From positions 1 to 15,003 of the forward strand of contig JAFADM010000168.1 in assembly GCA_023424865.1 (NCBI GenBank): a stretch of DNA of 15,003 bases, given 5' to 3'. Shown piece after piece: positions 6,682 through 14,005 of the stretch; position 1 is the first letter of the stretch; the number at the start of each line of letters is the position of its first letter. Source of the stretch: Bacillota bacterium (GTDB taxonomy: Bacteria > Bacillota_A > Clostridia > DSM-8532). A program made the position numbers and the translations under genes. The notes beneath the pieces were generated by a model, which worked only from the letters and a program-made list of their open reading frames with translations, was not told the DNA's origin and searched no databases.

Positions 6682-7524
6682 TCACGCTTGTTGAATAGGG
6701 ATGTAAAGTGATTTACTTCGGGAGTCGTACATGTACGGCTCTTTCTTCGTAATAACATGAAAAGCGGTATTGATTCCCGCGTCCTCCCCTGTGATATTGT
6801 AGCCCTGCTGCAAATAATGGAACACATCCTTCATGAGACCGTCCGCTGCCATGCTGTCAAATTTGGTCGATACAAGAACCGCATGCTTATAGGTTCTGCA
6901 TAGCTCCGTCTGTGCATTAATAAGGTTTTCCCATAGTGAAGCATCGTCACGATGGTTTCCTATGCGTACGATATAGCATTTCTGGAGTCCTGAGTCCGTC
7001 ATTGCTTCAATCATGGCTTTGGTTTTTTCCGTGTACTCCTCCGCTGCCATTCCGTTTTCGGCATCGGTTTCGCCCTGGCACCATACCATGAACTGATTCG
7101 TAATAGTATAACCGTTTCCTACCAACCATTTGCGGGCAGACCGGCAACGCTCAATGGCATCATCCAGGAATGGGCCGTTGGGCTGCCACTGGTTTATGGA
7201 GGAGCCCCCCTTGGAACAGGATACCCCTACAACAGGCCTGCCTGTAATTTTATGATACTCAATAACAAAAGACGATACCATAGAACCCGTCTTAAGGTTC
7301 TCCGATACGCCGCTGGCCTCATTGTTCTCATGAAGGCCGAAGGGCTCTGCAAGAGGATACAGCCTTGTGGGATCCGATATAGCCCTGAATTCATAAGCTG
7401 CCCCCGGGGGCACCTGAGGGGCTTGTGCCCAAGTTCCCCTTCCAGCCATATTGGACTGCCCCATGAATAGGATTAAATCAACTTCCCTGGCCTTTTCGCC
7501 TGTCCATGTCCTATTATGCTCCAT
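6682..7524 (-). CDS. SASA-domain carbohydrate (acetyl) esterase, sialate O-acetylesterase-like
   Basis: This SGNH-type esterase removes acetyl groups from sugars. The sequence opens with VDLILFMGQSNMAGRG, whose Ser is the expected nucleophile. GVSCSKGGSSI (oxyanion block), MVWCQGETD and the C-terminal MKDVFHYLQQGYN (expected catalytic His) follow. The domain occupies the full 280 residues, similar to CE6 acetyl-xylan esterases and other SASA proteins. The start is uncertain. The ATG at 7524 has a modest GGCGGG site 9 bases upstream and begins close to the conserved core. An in-frame ATG at 7590 would add 22 residues that do not resemble the family and lacks a clear site. No signal peptide is visible, so the enzyme is cytoplasmic and deacetylates imported oligosaccharides. 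It follows the GH2 gene on the same strand. Confidence 0.86.
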   Translation of the reverse strand: MEHNRTWTGEKAREVDLILFMGQSNMAGRGTWAQAPQVPPGAAYEFRAISDPTRLYPLAEPFGLHENNEASGVSENLKTGSMVSSFVIEYHKITGRPVVGVSCSKGGSSINQWQPNGPFLDDAIERCRSARKWLVGNGYTITNQFMVWCQGETDAENGMAAEEYTEKTKAMIEAMTDSGLQKCYIVRIGNHRDDASLWENLINAQTELCRTYKHAVLVSTKFDSMAADGLMKDVFHYLQQGYNITGEDAGINTAFHVITKKEPYMYDSRSKSLYIPIQQA

Positions 7525-7679
7525 TAACTTATACCCGCCATTCCGCCTAAAGAAAAGGATATTATTTCCATAAGTCCCATGCCAGGTCATCCTGGCTCTG
7601 CACTGATTATCTTATCAGATTTGGCAGGCAGGCGCAGCAATAAAAAAGCGGATGCTTAGGGCTTGTTCAACTGTACCTG

Positions 7680-9983
7680 TCAAACCACATGGATAACAAG
7701 CTGTGCCGGATACATGCCCTCAGAAAAGGCCGACAGTACCACTCTTCCCTTTTCTCCGCTCAGCCGGACAACCGTACTGACACATCCGTGATACATGTGC
7801 ATCCAATTTGTATTGTAGGCTTCACTTGAACAAAGATCCCCATTATCCACAGCCACTATTTCCGCCGGACCTGTAACCTGAAAGGTAACTTTTGAGCTCT
7901 CACGAAAAACAGGCACAGCCTCCGCATCTCTGGCACGAACGGTAAACAGCTTCTGAAAGCCCGGGACGGCTTCCAGGCGGATATCCTCAAGGTCAAAGCC
8001 AAGCCTCACAGCCGTTCCCGGGGTTTGCAGGGTATATCGGCTTACCTCCTGACCGGCGATAAGACCTCTTACCGTCAGGGTCCCAGGCAAATAAGGAAGA
8101 TAGCCGGTAATCATTCGGCTTGGATAATCTGACGGTTTGGCAACATAAAACCTTTTATCATTTAATAGAATTTCTGCTTCTTCACAGTTGGTTGCAATCA
8201 TGTACGGGATAACCGTTTTGTTGAATTGGGGGAAGCTCCAATGACCGGCATATCTGGGGGCATCCCAGTGCTCCTTCACGCCATCGTCCTGAAGCGAATA
8301 ATCCAAAACCGCCAAATAGACCATGGGCTTTTCGGACCAGTAGCTCTCATATAGATAGGACAAGGGTTTACGCTCATTATTGGTCCGAAACAGGGAGCCG
8401 GCCCACCCCTTGGCCGGATATCCCATGGATTCCCCAAGGTAATCGATGCCCGTCCAAAGCATGCCACCAATCACATAATCGTGCTTCTCCACATCCATCC
8501 AGGGGACCTCTTGAGTATAATTCTGCATACTGTCCGGATGCCCCTTAAAATACTGATAGGTTTCCGTTCCCAGAATGAGCTTATCCGGAATAGCCTTATG
8601 TATGTCCGGATACCATTGCTCCTGGTAATTGCAGCAGATAACATCCACGATTTCCCCTATTCTGCGGATGCGTTCTACCCGTTCCTCATTGCTGGTTATT
8701 TCACGTTCATCCACTTCATCCACAAACTGCTGAATATCCTGTACCTTTGAAAGGTCCACCTTGCTCTCATATTTAAAATGGGGATTCATGGCATAGGATA
8801 CGGGCCGGGTTGCATCAAGAGTCAACAAATGCGCTTTAAACATCTTCAATATTCTCAGCATGGATTCCTGTCCCTGATGCTCCACCTCGTTCCCCACACC
8901 CCACATAAAAATACAGGGGTGATTCCGATCTCTTCTGAGCATACATTCCAGGTCCTTCTGCCATTCCGTTTCAAAATACCTTCCGTAGGAGCCTCCTGTC
9001 CATTTATCAAAGGGCTCCTCGTAAACAAGAAGGCCCAATTCATCGCAAAGATCCAGGAATTCAGAAGCAAAAATATGATGGGCGGTACGAACGGCATTGC
9101 ATCCCATTGCCTTAAATTGAATAAGCCTGTCCCGCCATATTTCCGCCGGAACAGCCGTTCCGAGGCAGCCTGCTTCCTGATGAACACATAGCCCCTTCAC
9201 CTTTATCCTCTGGCCGTTAAGGTACATCCCTTTTCCTGGAACCATCTGAATATCCCTGATTCCAATTCTTAAGCCGTAGCTGTCAACGACTTCGTTTCCC
9301 TCGTATAGAGTCAGCTCCAGGGAATACAAATGAGGCTCCTCCGGACTCCATAACCTGGCCTTAGGGATTTCCAGGTACAGGATTCCGTTATCCGATTCAT
9401 GGGCAACAGAGCTTCCGTCCTTTGTTATTACGGCTTTTACAAGGGCGGAGATACCTGTTCGGATCGTCACGATACCGGTTTCTCCATTCAGGGCTGTCGT
9501 CACATAAAGGTCTTCCGGTTTAAGATGCTTTTCATGCAGCTCCAGCAATGTAACGGTTCGGTATATACCCGCTCCGGAATACCATCGGTCTGCCGGAAAG
9601 GAGGTGTTATCCACCTTAACAAGAATTTGATTGTCGCCCTGGTGAATCAAGCTCGTTATGTCCAGCGTAAACCTGGAATAGCCGTATTTTTGGCTGCCCG
9701 CTTCCTTGCCGTTGACCCAGACGGTGCTGTTTTCATAAACCCCGTCAAATTGCAGCTTGTATACATGATCGGCTTTTACCTGGCTTAAAACAAGCCTGCG
9801 CCTGTACCAGCCTACTCCCCATCGGTCTCTGAAGCCCTGATCTTTGGCCTGTCTCATGCTTTTTGATACAGGGGCTGTAATGGCCCAATCGTGGGGCAGC
9901 TCGACAGGTTGGAAATTGTGTTCCTCCGGTTCTTTTAATGTAAATTCCCAGCCCTTCATCATCTTCATCTCACACCGGCTCAT
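7680..9983 (-). CDS. Glycoside hydrolase family 2 protein (beta-galactosidase/beta-glucuronidase-like)
   Basis: The 767-residue enzyme has the GH2 order of domains. A jelly-roll sugar-binding domain comes first (about 10-150, with LPHDWAI, GWYRRRLVL and GAGIYRTVTL). An Ig-like domain (about 155-245), the TIM barrel (about 250-560) and C-terminal beta domains (about 580-765, likely DUF4982 and an Ig-like module) follow. The predicted acid/base is the Glu of WGVGNEVE (E368 counted from the GTG at 9989) and the nucleophile the Glu of LILGTETYQYF (E476). The usual RTSHNP motif of the barrel reads RTAHHIFAS here, which is unusual. I chose the ATG at 9983 because AAGGGTG lies 10 bases upstream; a GTG at 9989 is too close to it. 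No signal peptide is present. It is the first gene of the minus-strand set and diverges from AraC regulator 2. Exact sugar specificity is not predictable. Confidence 0.92.
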   Translation of the reverse strand: MSRCEMKMMKGWEFTLKEPEEHNFQPVELPHDWAITAPVSKSMRQAKDQGFRDRWGVGWYRRRLVLSQVKADHVYKLQFDGVYENSTVWVNGKEAGSQKYGYSRFTLDITSLIHQGDNQILVKVDNTSFPADRWYSGAGIYRTVTLLELHEKHLKPEDLYVTTALNGETGIVTIRTGISALVKAVITKDGSSVAHESDNGILYLEIPKARLWSPEEPHLYSLELTLYEGNEVVDSYGLRIGIRDIQMVPGKGMYLNGQRIKVKGLCVHQEAGCLGTAVPAEIWRDRLIQFKAMGCNAVRTAHHIFASEFLDLCDELGLLVYEEPFDKWTGGSYGRYFETEWQKDLECMLRRDRNHPCIFMWGVGNEVEHQGQESMLRILKMFKAHLLTLDATRPVSYAMNPHFKYESKVDLSKVQDIQQFVDEVDEREITSNEERVERIRRIGEIVDVICCNYQEQWYPDIHKAIPDKLILGTETYQYFKGHPDSMQNYTQEVPWMDVEKHDYVIGGMLWTGIDYLGESMGYPAKGWAGSLFRTNNERKPLSYLYESYWSEKPMVYLAVLDYSLQDDGVKEHWDAPRYAGHWSFPQFNKTVIPYMIATNCEEAEILLNDKRFYVAKPSDYPSRMITGYLPYLPGTLTVRGLIAGQEVSRYTLQTPGTAVRLGFDLEDIRLEAVPGFQKLFTVRARDAEAVPVFRESSKVTFQVTGPAEIVAVDNGDLCSSEAYNTNWMHMYHGCVSTVVRLSGEKGRVVLSAFSEGMYPAQLVIHVV

Positions 9984-10007
9984 AGTCACTCATCACCCTT
10001 TTTATGC

Positions 10008-10022
10008 TGTGGACACGCCACA
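10008..10022. repeat. Short inverted repeat TGTGG-acacg-CCACA in the GH2 leader
   Basis: The 5-bp arms are at 10008-10012 and 10018-10022. They extend to GC pairs with a one-base bulge (10006-10007 and 10024-10025). It lies between the predicted GH2 transcription start and its ribosome site, so it could be an operator or a leader hairpin. Confidence 0.35.
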
Positions 10023-10039
10023 AGCTTTGTTATATTTAT

Positions 10040-10068
10040 ATTGTATAATCTTGTTTTTTGCCTTACAA
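10040..10068 (-). promoter_or_regulatory. Predicted sigma-A promoter of the GH2 gene
   Basis: On the minus strand, TTGTAA at 10063-10068 and TACAAT at 10040-10045 are separated by exactly 17 bases. They match the consensus boxes at 4/6 and 5/6 positions. The start of transcription would be near 10033, giving a leader of about 50 bases that contains the TGTGG/CCACA inverted repeat. Confidence 0.55.
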
Positions 10069-10080
10069 TCTGATTATATT
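10051..10080 (+). promoter_or_regulatory. Possible promoter of AraC regulator 2
   Basis: TTGTTT at 10051-10056 and TATATT at 10075-10080 are 18 bases apart on the plus strand. The start would be near 10087, 25 bases before the ATG. It overlaps the minus-strand GH2 promoter, so the two would compete. A second -10-like TATAAT at 10044-10049 has no matching -35 box. Confidence 0.35.
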
Positions 10081-10111
10081 AATTAAAACTTTAAAATATT
10101 AAGGTATAGGT

Positions 10112-10945
10112 ATGCATAAAAGACTCTTACCCGTTATTACAGAAACAGATAAGGAGCTTCCCTATTATGTTGTGGATGCGGGATGCAATTGGAATCAGGA
10201 ACATATCATCCGCCCAAGCGGCTATTTGTACCAATGGATACAATGTGTGAAAGGCGAAGGGGAATTGATTGCAGCAGGCAGAACCTTCTGTGTGAAGGAA
10301 GGCACTGCCATGCTGCTGTTAAAGGGGCAAGCCCACGAGTATTACGCCGTAAGCCCATCCTGGATTGTGAATTGGGTTGTCTTTGACGGTCATCAGGTAG
10401 AGCCTTTTTTAAAGAAAACGGGGGGATTTACCGCATCAGGTGCTTATTATGTCTCCAGACCTGAACTATTTCATACACGAATTAAAAGCATCATCGATGT
10501 TGACCAGTCGGCATGTACCTTAAAAAGCCTTAAGTGGTCCGGTATGGTTTACTCGCTTCTTACGGATGTGGTTCAATACGCTTCCATTCACCCCAATAAC
10601 AGCACCTCCATCCTTAATTCCAGGCTAAAGCCCTTATTGGAGTATATTGACCAAAACTTTAACAAGCCGCTGACCCTTGAAGAGATGGCTGAGGTGATGG
10701 GAATAACGCCCCAGCACTTATGCACCCTGTTCAAAAAGACGACAAACATACGGATTTTTCAATACATCAATTCCGTCAGGATCAAGAAAAGCAAGGAGCT
10801 TTTGCTTAACAGCCCACTGATGCAGGTAAAGGAAATCGCCTGCTTGACCGGCTTCGAAGATGCCAACTACTTTTGCACCGTTTTTAAAAAGCACGAGCAA
10901 ATGACCCCCAATCAATTCAGAAGGCTCAATCAAATTGGGGATTGA
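10112..10945 (+). CDS. AraC-family transcriptional regulator with cupin-like sensor (regulator 2)
   Basis: The 277-residue protein has an N-terminal AraC-binding barrel (about residues 15-95, GYLYQWIQCVKGEGEL and FCVKEGTAMLLLKGQAHEY) and a C-terminal double helix-turn-helix at about 173-272. The latter shows LEEMAEVMGITPQHLCTLFKK and VKEIACLTGFEDANYFCTVFKKHEQMTPNQFRR. The ribosome site is weak (AAGG about 12 bases before the ATG), suggesting low expression. It diverges from the GH2 gene across about 128 bases with overlapping promoters, so it is the likely sugar-responsive regulator of the GH2-esterase-kinase-DUF5605 set. Its stop codon is only 3 bases from the stop of the convergent ECF ATPase gene, with no terminator visible between them. 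Confidence 0.93.
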   Translation: MHKRLLPVITETDKELPYYVVDAGCNWNQEHIIRPSGYLYQWIQCVKGEGELIAAGRTFCVKEGTAMLLLKGQAHEYYAVSPSWIVNWVVFDGHQVEPFLKKTGGFTASGAYYVSRPELFHTRIKSIIDVDQSACTLKSLKWSGMVYSLLTDVVQYASIHPNNSTSILNSRLKPLLEYIDQNFNKPLTLEEMAEVMGITPQHLCTLFKKTTNIRIFQYINSVRIKKSKELLLNSPLMQVKEIACLTGFEDANYFCTVFKKHEQMTPNQFRRLNQIGD

Positions 10946-10948
10946 AGC

Positions 10949-12436
10949 TCAGCTTTCCCCCGCCCTTCCCTCAGGCGCATCGAAAATATGGAACAGCGAC
11001 CGGATTTTACCTTCGTTTTCCATGGAAAGGGTCAGGTCATCGGTCATGACTCCTTCGTCAAAATGAAGTATCCTGGTACACACCCGGCAGATAAGCTCAT
11101 AATCATGTGTCACAATAAAAATGACCTTACCCATGGCAGCCAGTTTTTCTATAAGATTGGCCGCCTGTGTCATACTGTCGTAATCCAGCCCGCTGGTTGG
11201 CTCGTCGAATACCAGCAGCTCCTTGCCGCACATCATACTGACGGCTATGGCAACCCGCTGCTTTTGTCCACCTGAAAGGGTATTGGGATGGAGCTTGCTG
11301 TATGAGATTAAGTCAAGATCGGATAAGGTCTGCTCCACAAGCCCGGGATCCGGATCGCGAATGCCAAAGGTACACTCTGCCTCCACACTTTCGGCAAACA
11401 GCTGATAGTTCACATCCTGCATAACCATGTAAGAGCGTTTACTGCAGTCCTTACCGGATTGAGGCCTCCCGTTCCATAAAATCTGTCCCGAGTATTCTTT
11501 ATGAAGCCCGCAAAGCGTTCTGGAAAAAGTCGTTTTGCCTGCCCCGTTCCTTCCTGCCACAGCTATGATCTCGCCCTTGGATGCCTTCAGGTTTATTTCC
11601 TCCAGAACCGTACGCTTTTTATAATTCAGCGATACACTCCTGAGCTCCAATATCTCACTTGAGCGGGACTCCGGCTTTGGTGACGGATGAATTTCTTCCA
11701 GATCCACAGCCCTAAGCCCCATTGATTTTCTCATTTTATGGGGAATGCTTCGGAAGACTTTGGGGGTGTAAATGCCAACGATTTCTCCCTGGGACAGATA
11801 AATAATTCTGTCTGCCAGATCCATCAAATAATAAAGGCGGTGCTCGGCAATCAAAAGGGTTTTGCCTTGCCGCTTAATGAGGCTCAGCTGCTCCCTCAGC
11901 TCGCCGATGGAGGCCATATCCAGATTGGAGGAGGGCTCATCCAGCAGATAAACATCGGGGTTCATGGCATAAATGCTGGCAAAGGCAATTTTTTGCTTTT
12001 CTCCTCCGGACAGCTCAAAGATATTTCTGCCTCTTAAATGGTTAATACCAAGATTATTCGCAGTTTCAGATACCCGCTTGTTAAGCTCTTCAGGAGGCAC
12101 GGCTTCATTTTCAATGCCAAATGCAATTTCACTGTCCGTGTCCACATTGAAAAACTGGGTACGGGGATTTTGAAAGACGCTCCCCACATGAGCTGCGATT
12201 TGATACATGGGTGTGTTAAAGATAGCCATTCCGTTTACATCCACCGTGCCACGAAGCTCTCCTGTGAAGAAATTAGGAATGAGCCCGTTAATCAGACGGG
12301 TAAGGGTTGTTTTTCCGCACCCCGATCGGCCGCAGAGCAAGAGACACTCTCCGGCATGAATCGTCAGGTTAATATCCTTAAGTCCGCCTTCCGTTTCCTT
12401 TGGATAGGCGAAAGAAGCTTGCTCAATTTTAATCAT
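10949..12436 (-). CDS. ECF transporter ATPase with two fused nucleotide-binding domains
   Basis: This 495-residue protein supplies energy for the ECF importer. Two complete ABC ATPase domains are seen. The first has Walker A GRSGCGKT (36-43), the Q-loop FQNP (Q89), signature LSGGEKQK (142-149), Walker B LLDEPSSNLD (164-173) and H199. The second has GRNGAGKT (295-302), MQD (Q340), LSGGQKQR (387-394), VFDEPTSGLD (409-418) and H444. Q-loops and the FAYPKE/SLNYKK starts fit EcfA-type ATPases. Most ECF modules use two separate subunits; a fused form occurs in dedicated systems such as YkoD-type. AAAGGTG precedes the ATG, which lies 9 bases after the EcfT stop. The C-terminal tail (about 455-495) extends past the domain. 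Confidence 0.93.
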   Translation of the reverse strand: MIKIEQASFAYPKETEGGLKDINLTIHAGECLLLCGRSGCGKTTLTRLINGLIPNFFTGELRGTVDVNGMAIFNTPMYQIAAHVGSVFQNPRTQFFNVDTDSEIAFGIENEAVPPEELNKRVSETANNLGINHLRGRNIFELSGGEKQKIAFASIYAMNPDVYLLDEPSSNLDMASIGELREQLSLIKRQGKTLLIAEHRLYYLMDLADRIIYLSQGEIVGIYTPKVFRSIPHKMRKSMGLRAVDLEEIHPSPKPESRSSEILELRSVSLNYKKRTVLEEINLKASKGEIIAVAGRNGAGKTTFSRTLCGLHKEYSGQILWNGRPQSGKDCSKRSYMVMQDVNYQLFAESVEAECTFGIRDPDPGLVEQTLSDLDLISYSKLHPNTLSGGQKQRVAIAVSMMCGKELLVFDEPTSGLDYDSMTQAANLIEKLAAMGKVIFIVTHDYELICRVCTRILHFDEGVMTDDLTLSMENEGKIRSLFHIFDAPEGRAGES

Positions 12437-12445
12437 AATGCACCT

Positions 12446-13162
12446 TTAAAGAAATCTTCCAGCAATGAACAGGGCCAGAAAGCAAAGAAGGCTCACAACA
12501 TCCTGGTATCCGAAACGGATCTGAACCAGGCAGGTCCGGGGATTTGGGTTTTCAATGCCTCTGGTTACCGACGCTATGGATAGTTCATCCGCTGCCTTGG
12601 ACGCAGCCATCATAAGAGGTACATACAGGCACTCCACCGACATGCCCGGATGTGTCAGAAACCCCTTTATTGACGGCGTTACATCCCTTAAGCGCATGGC
12701 ATCCTTGATATAATGCCAGTCTTCACGTATTGTTGGCATATACCGCAGCATAACCGCCAATGGAATAACAATTTTCCTTGGAACATGCACCTTATTCATC
12801 GCCGATAGGAACACACTGACTTTTGTGGTTGACACAATGATTCCAGCCAGCATTCCGCATGGATACACTTTATAAAAAAGGCCCATCCACGCGGTAAACA
12901 TGGTAAGTATCATCCCTTCGCCCGCCGACATGTAAAAAACCGTAAAGCTATAAAACGCCATAAAAACAAGGAACCAGGCCAAAGAGTACCGGAGCTTGCC
13001 TGAAAGGCAGCCAAAAACTGCAATGAGGATAACCAAAACACACTCATAGGACAGGGACGGCGCCAAAGCCGATGTAAGAACGCAAAGGAACAAAAGGAGC
13101 ATTTTTGTGCGGGGATCAAAGCTTAGAAATTCAGCTTTATCCTTCTTTTCATACGCACTCAT
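12446..13162 (-). CDS. ecfT: ECF transporter transmembrane component EcfT
   Basis: The 238-residue membrane protein couples ATPase movement to the substrate-binding subunit. The N-terminal FDPRTKMLLLF motif is characteristic of EcfT/CbiQ. Hydrophobic segments lie at about 20-36, 38-56, 60-80, 84-115, 128-142 and 220-237. The cytoplasmic coupling helices carry AMRLRDVTPS (155-164) and IASVTRGI (196-203), which correspond to the two Ala-Arg-Gly type motifs contacting the ATPases; the first has RD in place of the usual RG. The start ATG overlaps the S-component stop by 4 bases (ATGA), indicating translational coupling. Confidence 0.9.
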   Translation of the reverse strand: MSAYEKKDKAEFLSFDPRTKMLLLFLCVLTSALAPSLSYECVLVILIAVFGCLSGKLRYSLAWFLVFMAFYSFTVFYMSAGEGMILTMFTAWMGLFYKVYPCGMLAGIIVSTTKVSVFLSAMNKVHVPRKIVIPLAVMLRYMPTIREDWHYIKDAMRLRDVTPSIKGFLTHPGMSVECLYVPLMMAASKAADELSIASVTRGIENPNPRTCLVQIRFGYQDVVSLLCFLALFIAGRFL

Positions 13163-13776
13163 GCGGTAATGCCTGCTTTTTCAAATTGCTTCTTTAATAA
13201 TTTGCTTCCGATAAAACCGCTCAGCAGGGCCACTAAAACCGTAGACACCACCATGGCGGCAAATACCCACCATCCCGCCGAAGCCTGCATGGTATCCAGA
13301 TATTCCCGGGAGGTACCTTTTTCCAGCATACCGCTTACCCAGACTGCCGGATTAATAAAAAAAGCAATGTAGGATCCGGTTCCGCCCAGGCAGAAAACAA
13401 TATATGATACCAGGTTCATCCTTTTACTTATGTAGTTTTGGGTTCCGGCAGTGTAATCCGCAGCAATTCCCCCAAGAAGATATCCAACAGCCATGGCCCA
13501 ATGCATACCCGTTGCAAAGACAAATGCGGCCATAAGAAGGCCTGCGATAAAAACAGGGCCTCGCTTAGGTGCTTTTGCCAGCATCAGTAAATAAACAGGG
13601 CCTGAAAGCAGGGCAGCTCCCGCAGGATAGTAAAAAGTAAGGGCAGGCATAATGGCAAAAACCCCTCCGCCCAGGCATATGCCGACTATAATAATGGCTG
13701 AGAACACACCGGTTATGATTAAGTCTTTTACTGTAAGCCCTTTCTTCTGGTTATTAAGAAGTACGTCATTTGACAT
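13159..13776 (-). CDS. ECF transporter substrate-binding (S) component, Trep_Strep/MptD family
   Basis: The 205-residue integral membrane protein has about six hydrophobic segments (around 18-40, 44-66, 72-90, 92-108, 122-148 and 167-190) after a short cytoplasmic N-terminus. FSAIIIVGICLGGGVFAIMP, FYYPAGAALLSGPVYLLMLAK and GYLLGGIAADY match the Trep_Strep group that databases label MptD-family ECF S components. Substrate is unknown for the family as a whole. GGAGGG lies close to the ATG at 13776. It is the first gene of a three-gene ECF operon and diverges from a PchR-like AraC regulator, which is a clue to the substrate class (see findings). Confidence 0.88.
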   Translation of the reverse strand: MSNDVLLNNQKKGLTVKDLIITGVFSAIIIVGICLGGGVFAIMPALTFYYPAGAALLSGPVYLLMLAKAPKRGPVFIAGLLMAAFVFATGMHWAMAVGYLLGGIAADYTAGTQNYISKRMNLVSYIVFCLGGTGSYIAFFINPAVWVSGMLEKGTSREYLDTMQASAGWWVFAAMVVSTVLVALLSGFIGSKLLKKQFEKAGITA

Positions 13777-13825
13777 TGTTTATCCCTCCGAATTTTGGTA
13801 GTGTTGTTGCCAGGCCATTTCGTTG

Positions 13826-13854
13826 ACTTTAGCAAATCACCGTGATAACATCAA
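13826..13854 (-). promoter_or_regulatory. Predicted promoter of the ECF operon with internal palindrome
   Basis: On the minus strand TTGATG (13849-13854) and TAAAGT (13826-13831) are spaced by exactly 17 bases, each matching the consensus at 4/6. The spacer contains the perfect odd palindrome ATCAC-C-GTGAT at 13836-13846, a good place for a repressor to bind. Transcription would start near 13819, about 43 bases before the ATG. The boxes are imperfect, so this is a moderate call. Confidence 0.5.
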
Positions 13855-13882
13855 GTTAGTTTTATCTAACCATGAAACATCA
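13847..13882. promoter_or_regulatory. Candidate regulator-binding sites between the ECF operon and AraC regulator 3
   Basis: Two direct copies of AACATCA occur at 13847-13853 and 13876-13882, 29 bases apart. A 5-bp inverted repeat, GTTAG (13855-13859) and CTAAC (13866-13870), lies between them. AraC proteins commonly bind direct repeats upstream of the -35 box, and these sites lie just upstream of the ECF -35 box. Binding is inference. Confidence 0.3.
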
Positions 13883-13936
13883 TAGTTTATACGGACATTT
13901 CATTCAATATTTCAGGCGAATGAACGTCCGATGGGT

Positions 13937-14005
13937 ATGAAGTTGCGTCCGGTATGTACCTGTGAAGGAAGCCGGTATGTACCTATGAAGGAAGGCAGCC
14001 TATGA
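13937..14005 (+). other. Possible 22-codon leader reading frame overlapping the AraC regulator 3 start
   Basis: An ATG at 13937 opens 22 codons (starting MKLRPVCTC) that end in TGA at 14003-14005. The stop overlaps the AraC start codon in an ATGA, the classic arrangement for translational coupling. Its own ribosome site is poor (GATGGGT). The frame runs through the 23-base duplication. It could be a chance reading frame; I list it because of the exact overlap. Confidence 0.2.
13949..13994 (+). repeat. Tandem 23-base duplication containing the AraC regulator 3 ribosome binding site
   Basis: Copies at 13949-13971 and 13972-13994 begin CCGGTATGTACCT and end GAAGGAAG. They differ at one position, G in copy 1 and A in copy 2 (13962 and 13985). 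The second GAAGGAAG is the ribosome site 7 bases before the ATG at 14002; the first is a spare copy 23 bases upstream. The single difference shows that the duplication is not brand new. Confidence 0.9.

Noticed and set aside
7620..7679. Possible terminator between the GH2 and esterase genes (AAGC-ATCC-GCTT followed by six T on the minus strand)
   Set aside because: The stem is only 4 bp with two A-T pairs; too weak to list as a terminator, though it might cause pausing or attenuation.
8778..9191. 137-residue plus-strand open frame
   Set aside because: It is antisense to the catalytic barrel of the GH2 gene, whose motifs are unmistakable; the composition is low-complexity and unlike a protein family.
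12038..12583. 181-residue plus-strand open frame
   Set aside because: It is antisense to the ECF ATPase and EcfT genes, both fully supported by conserved motifs.
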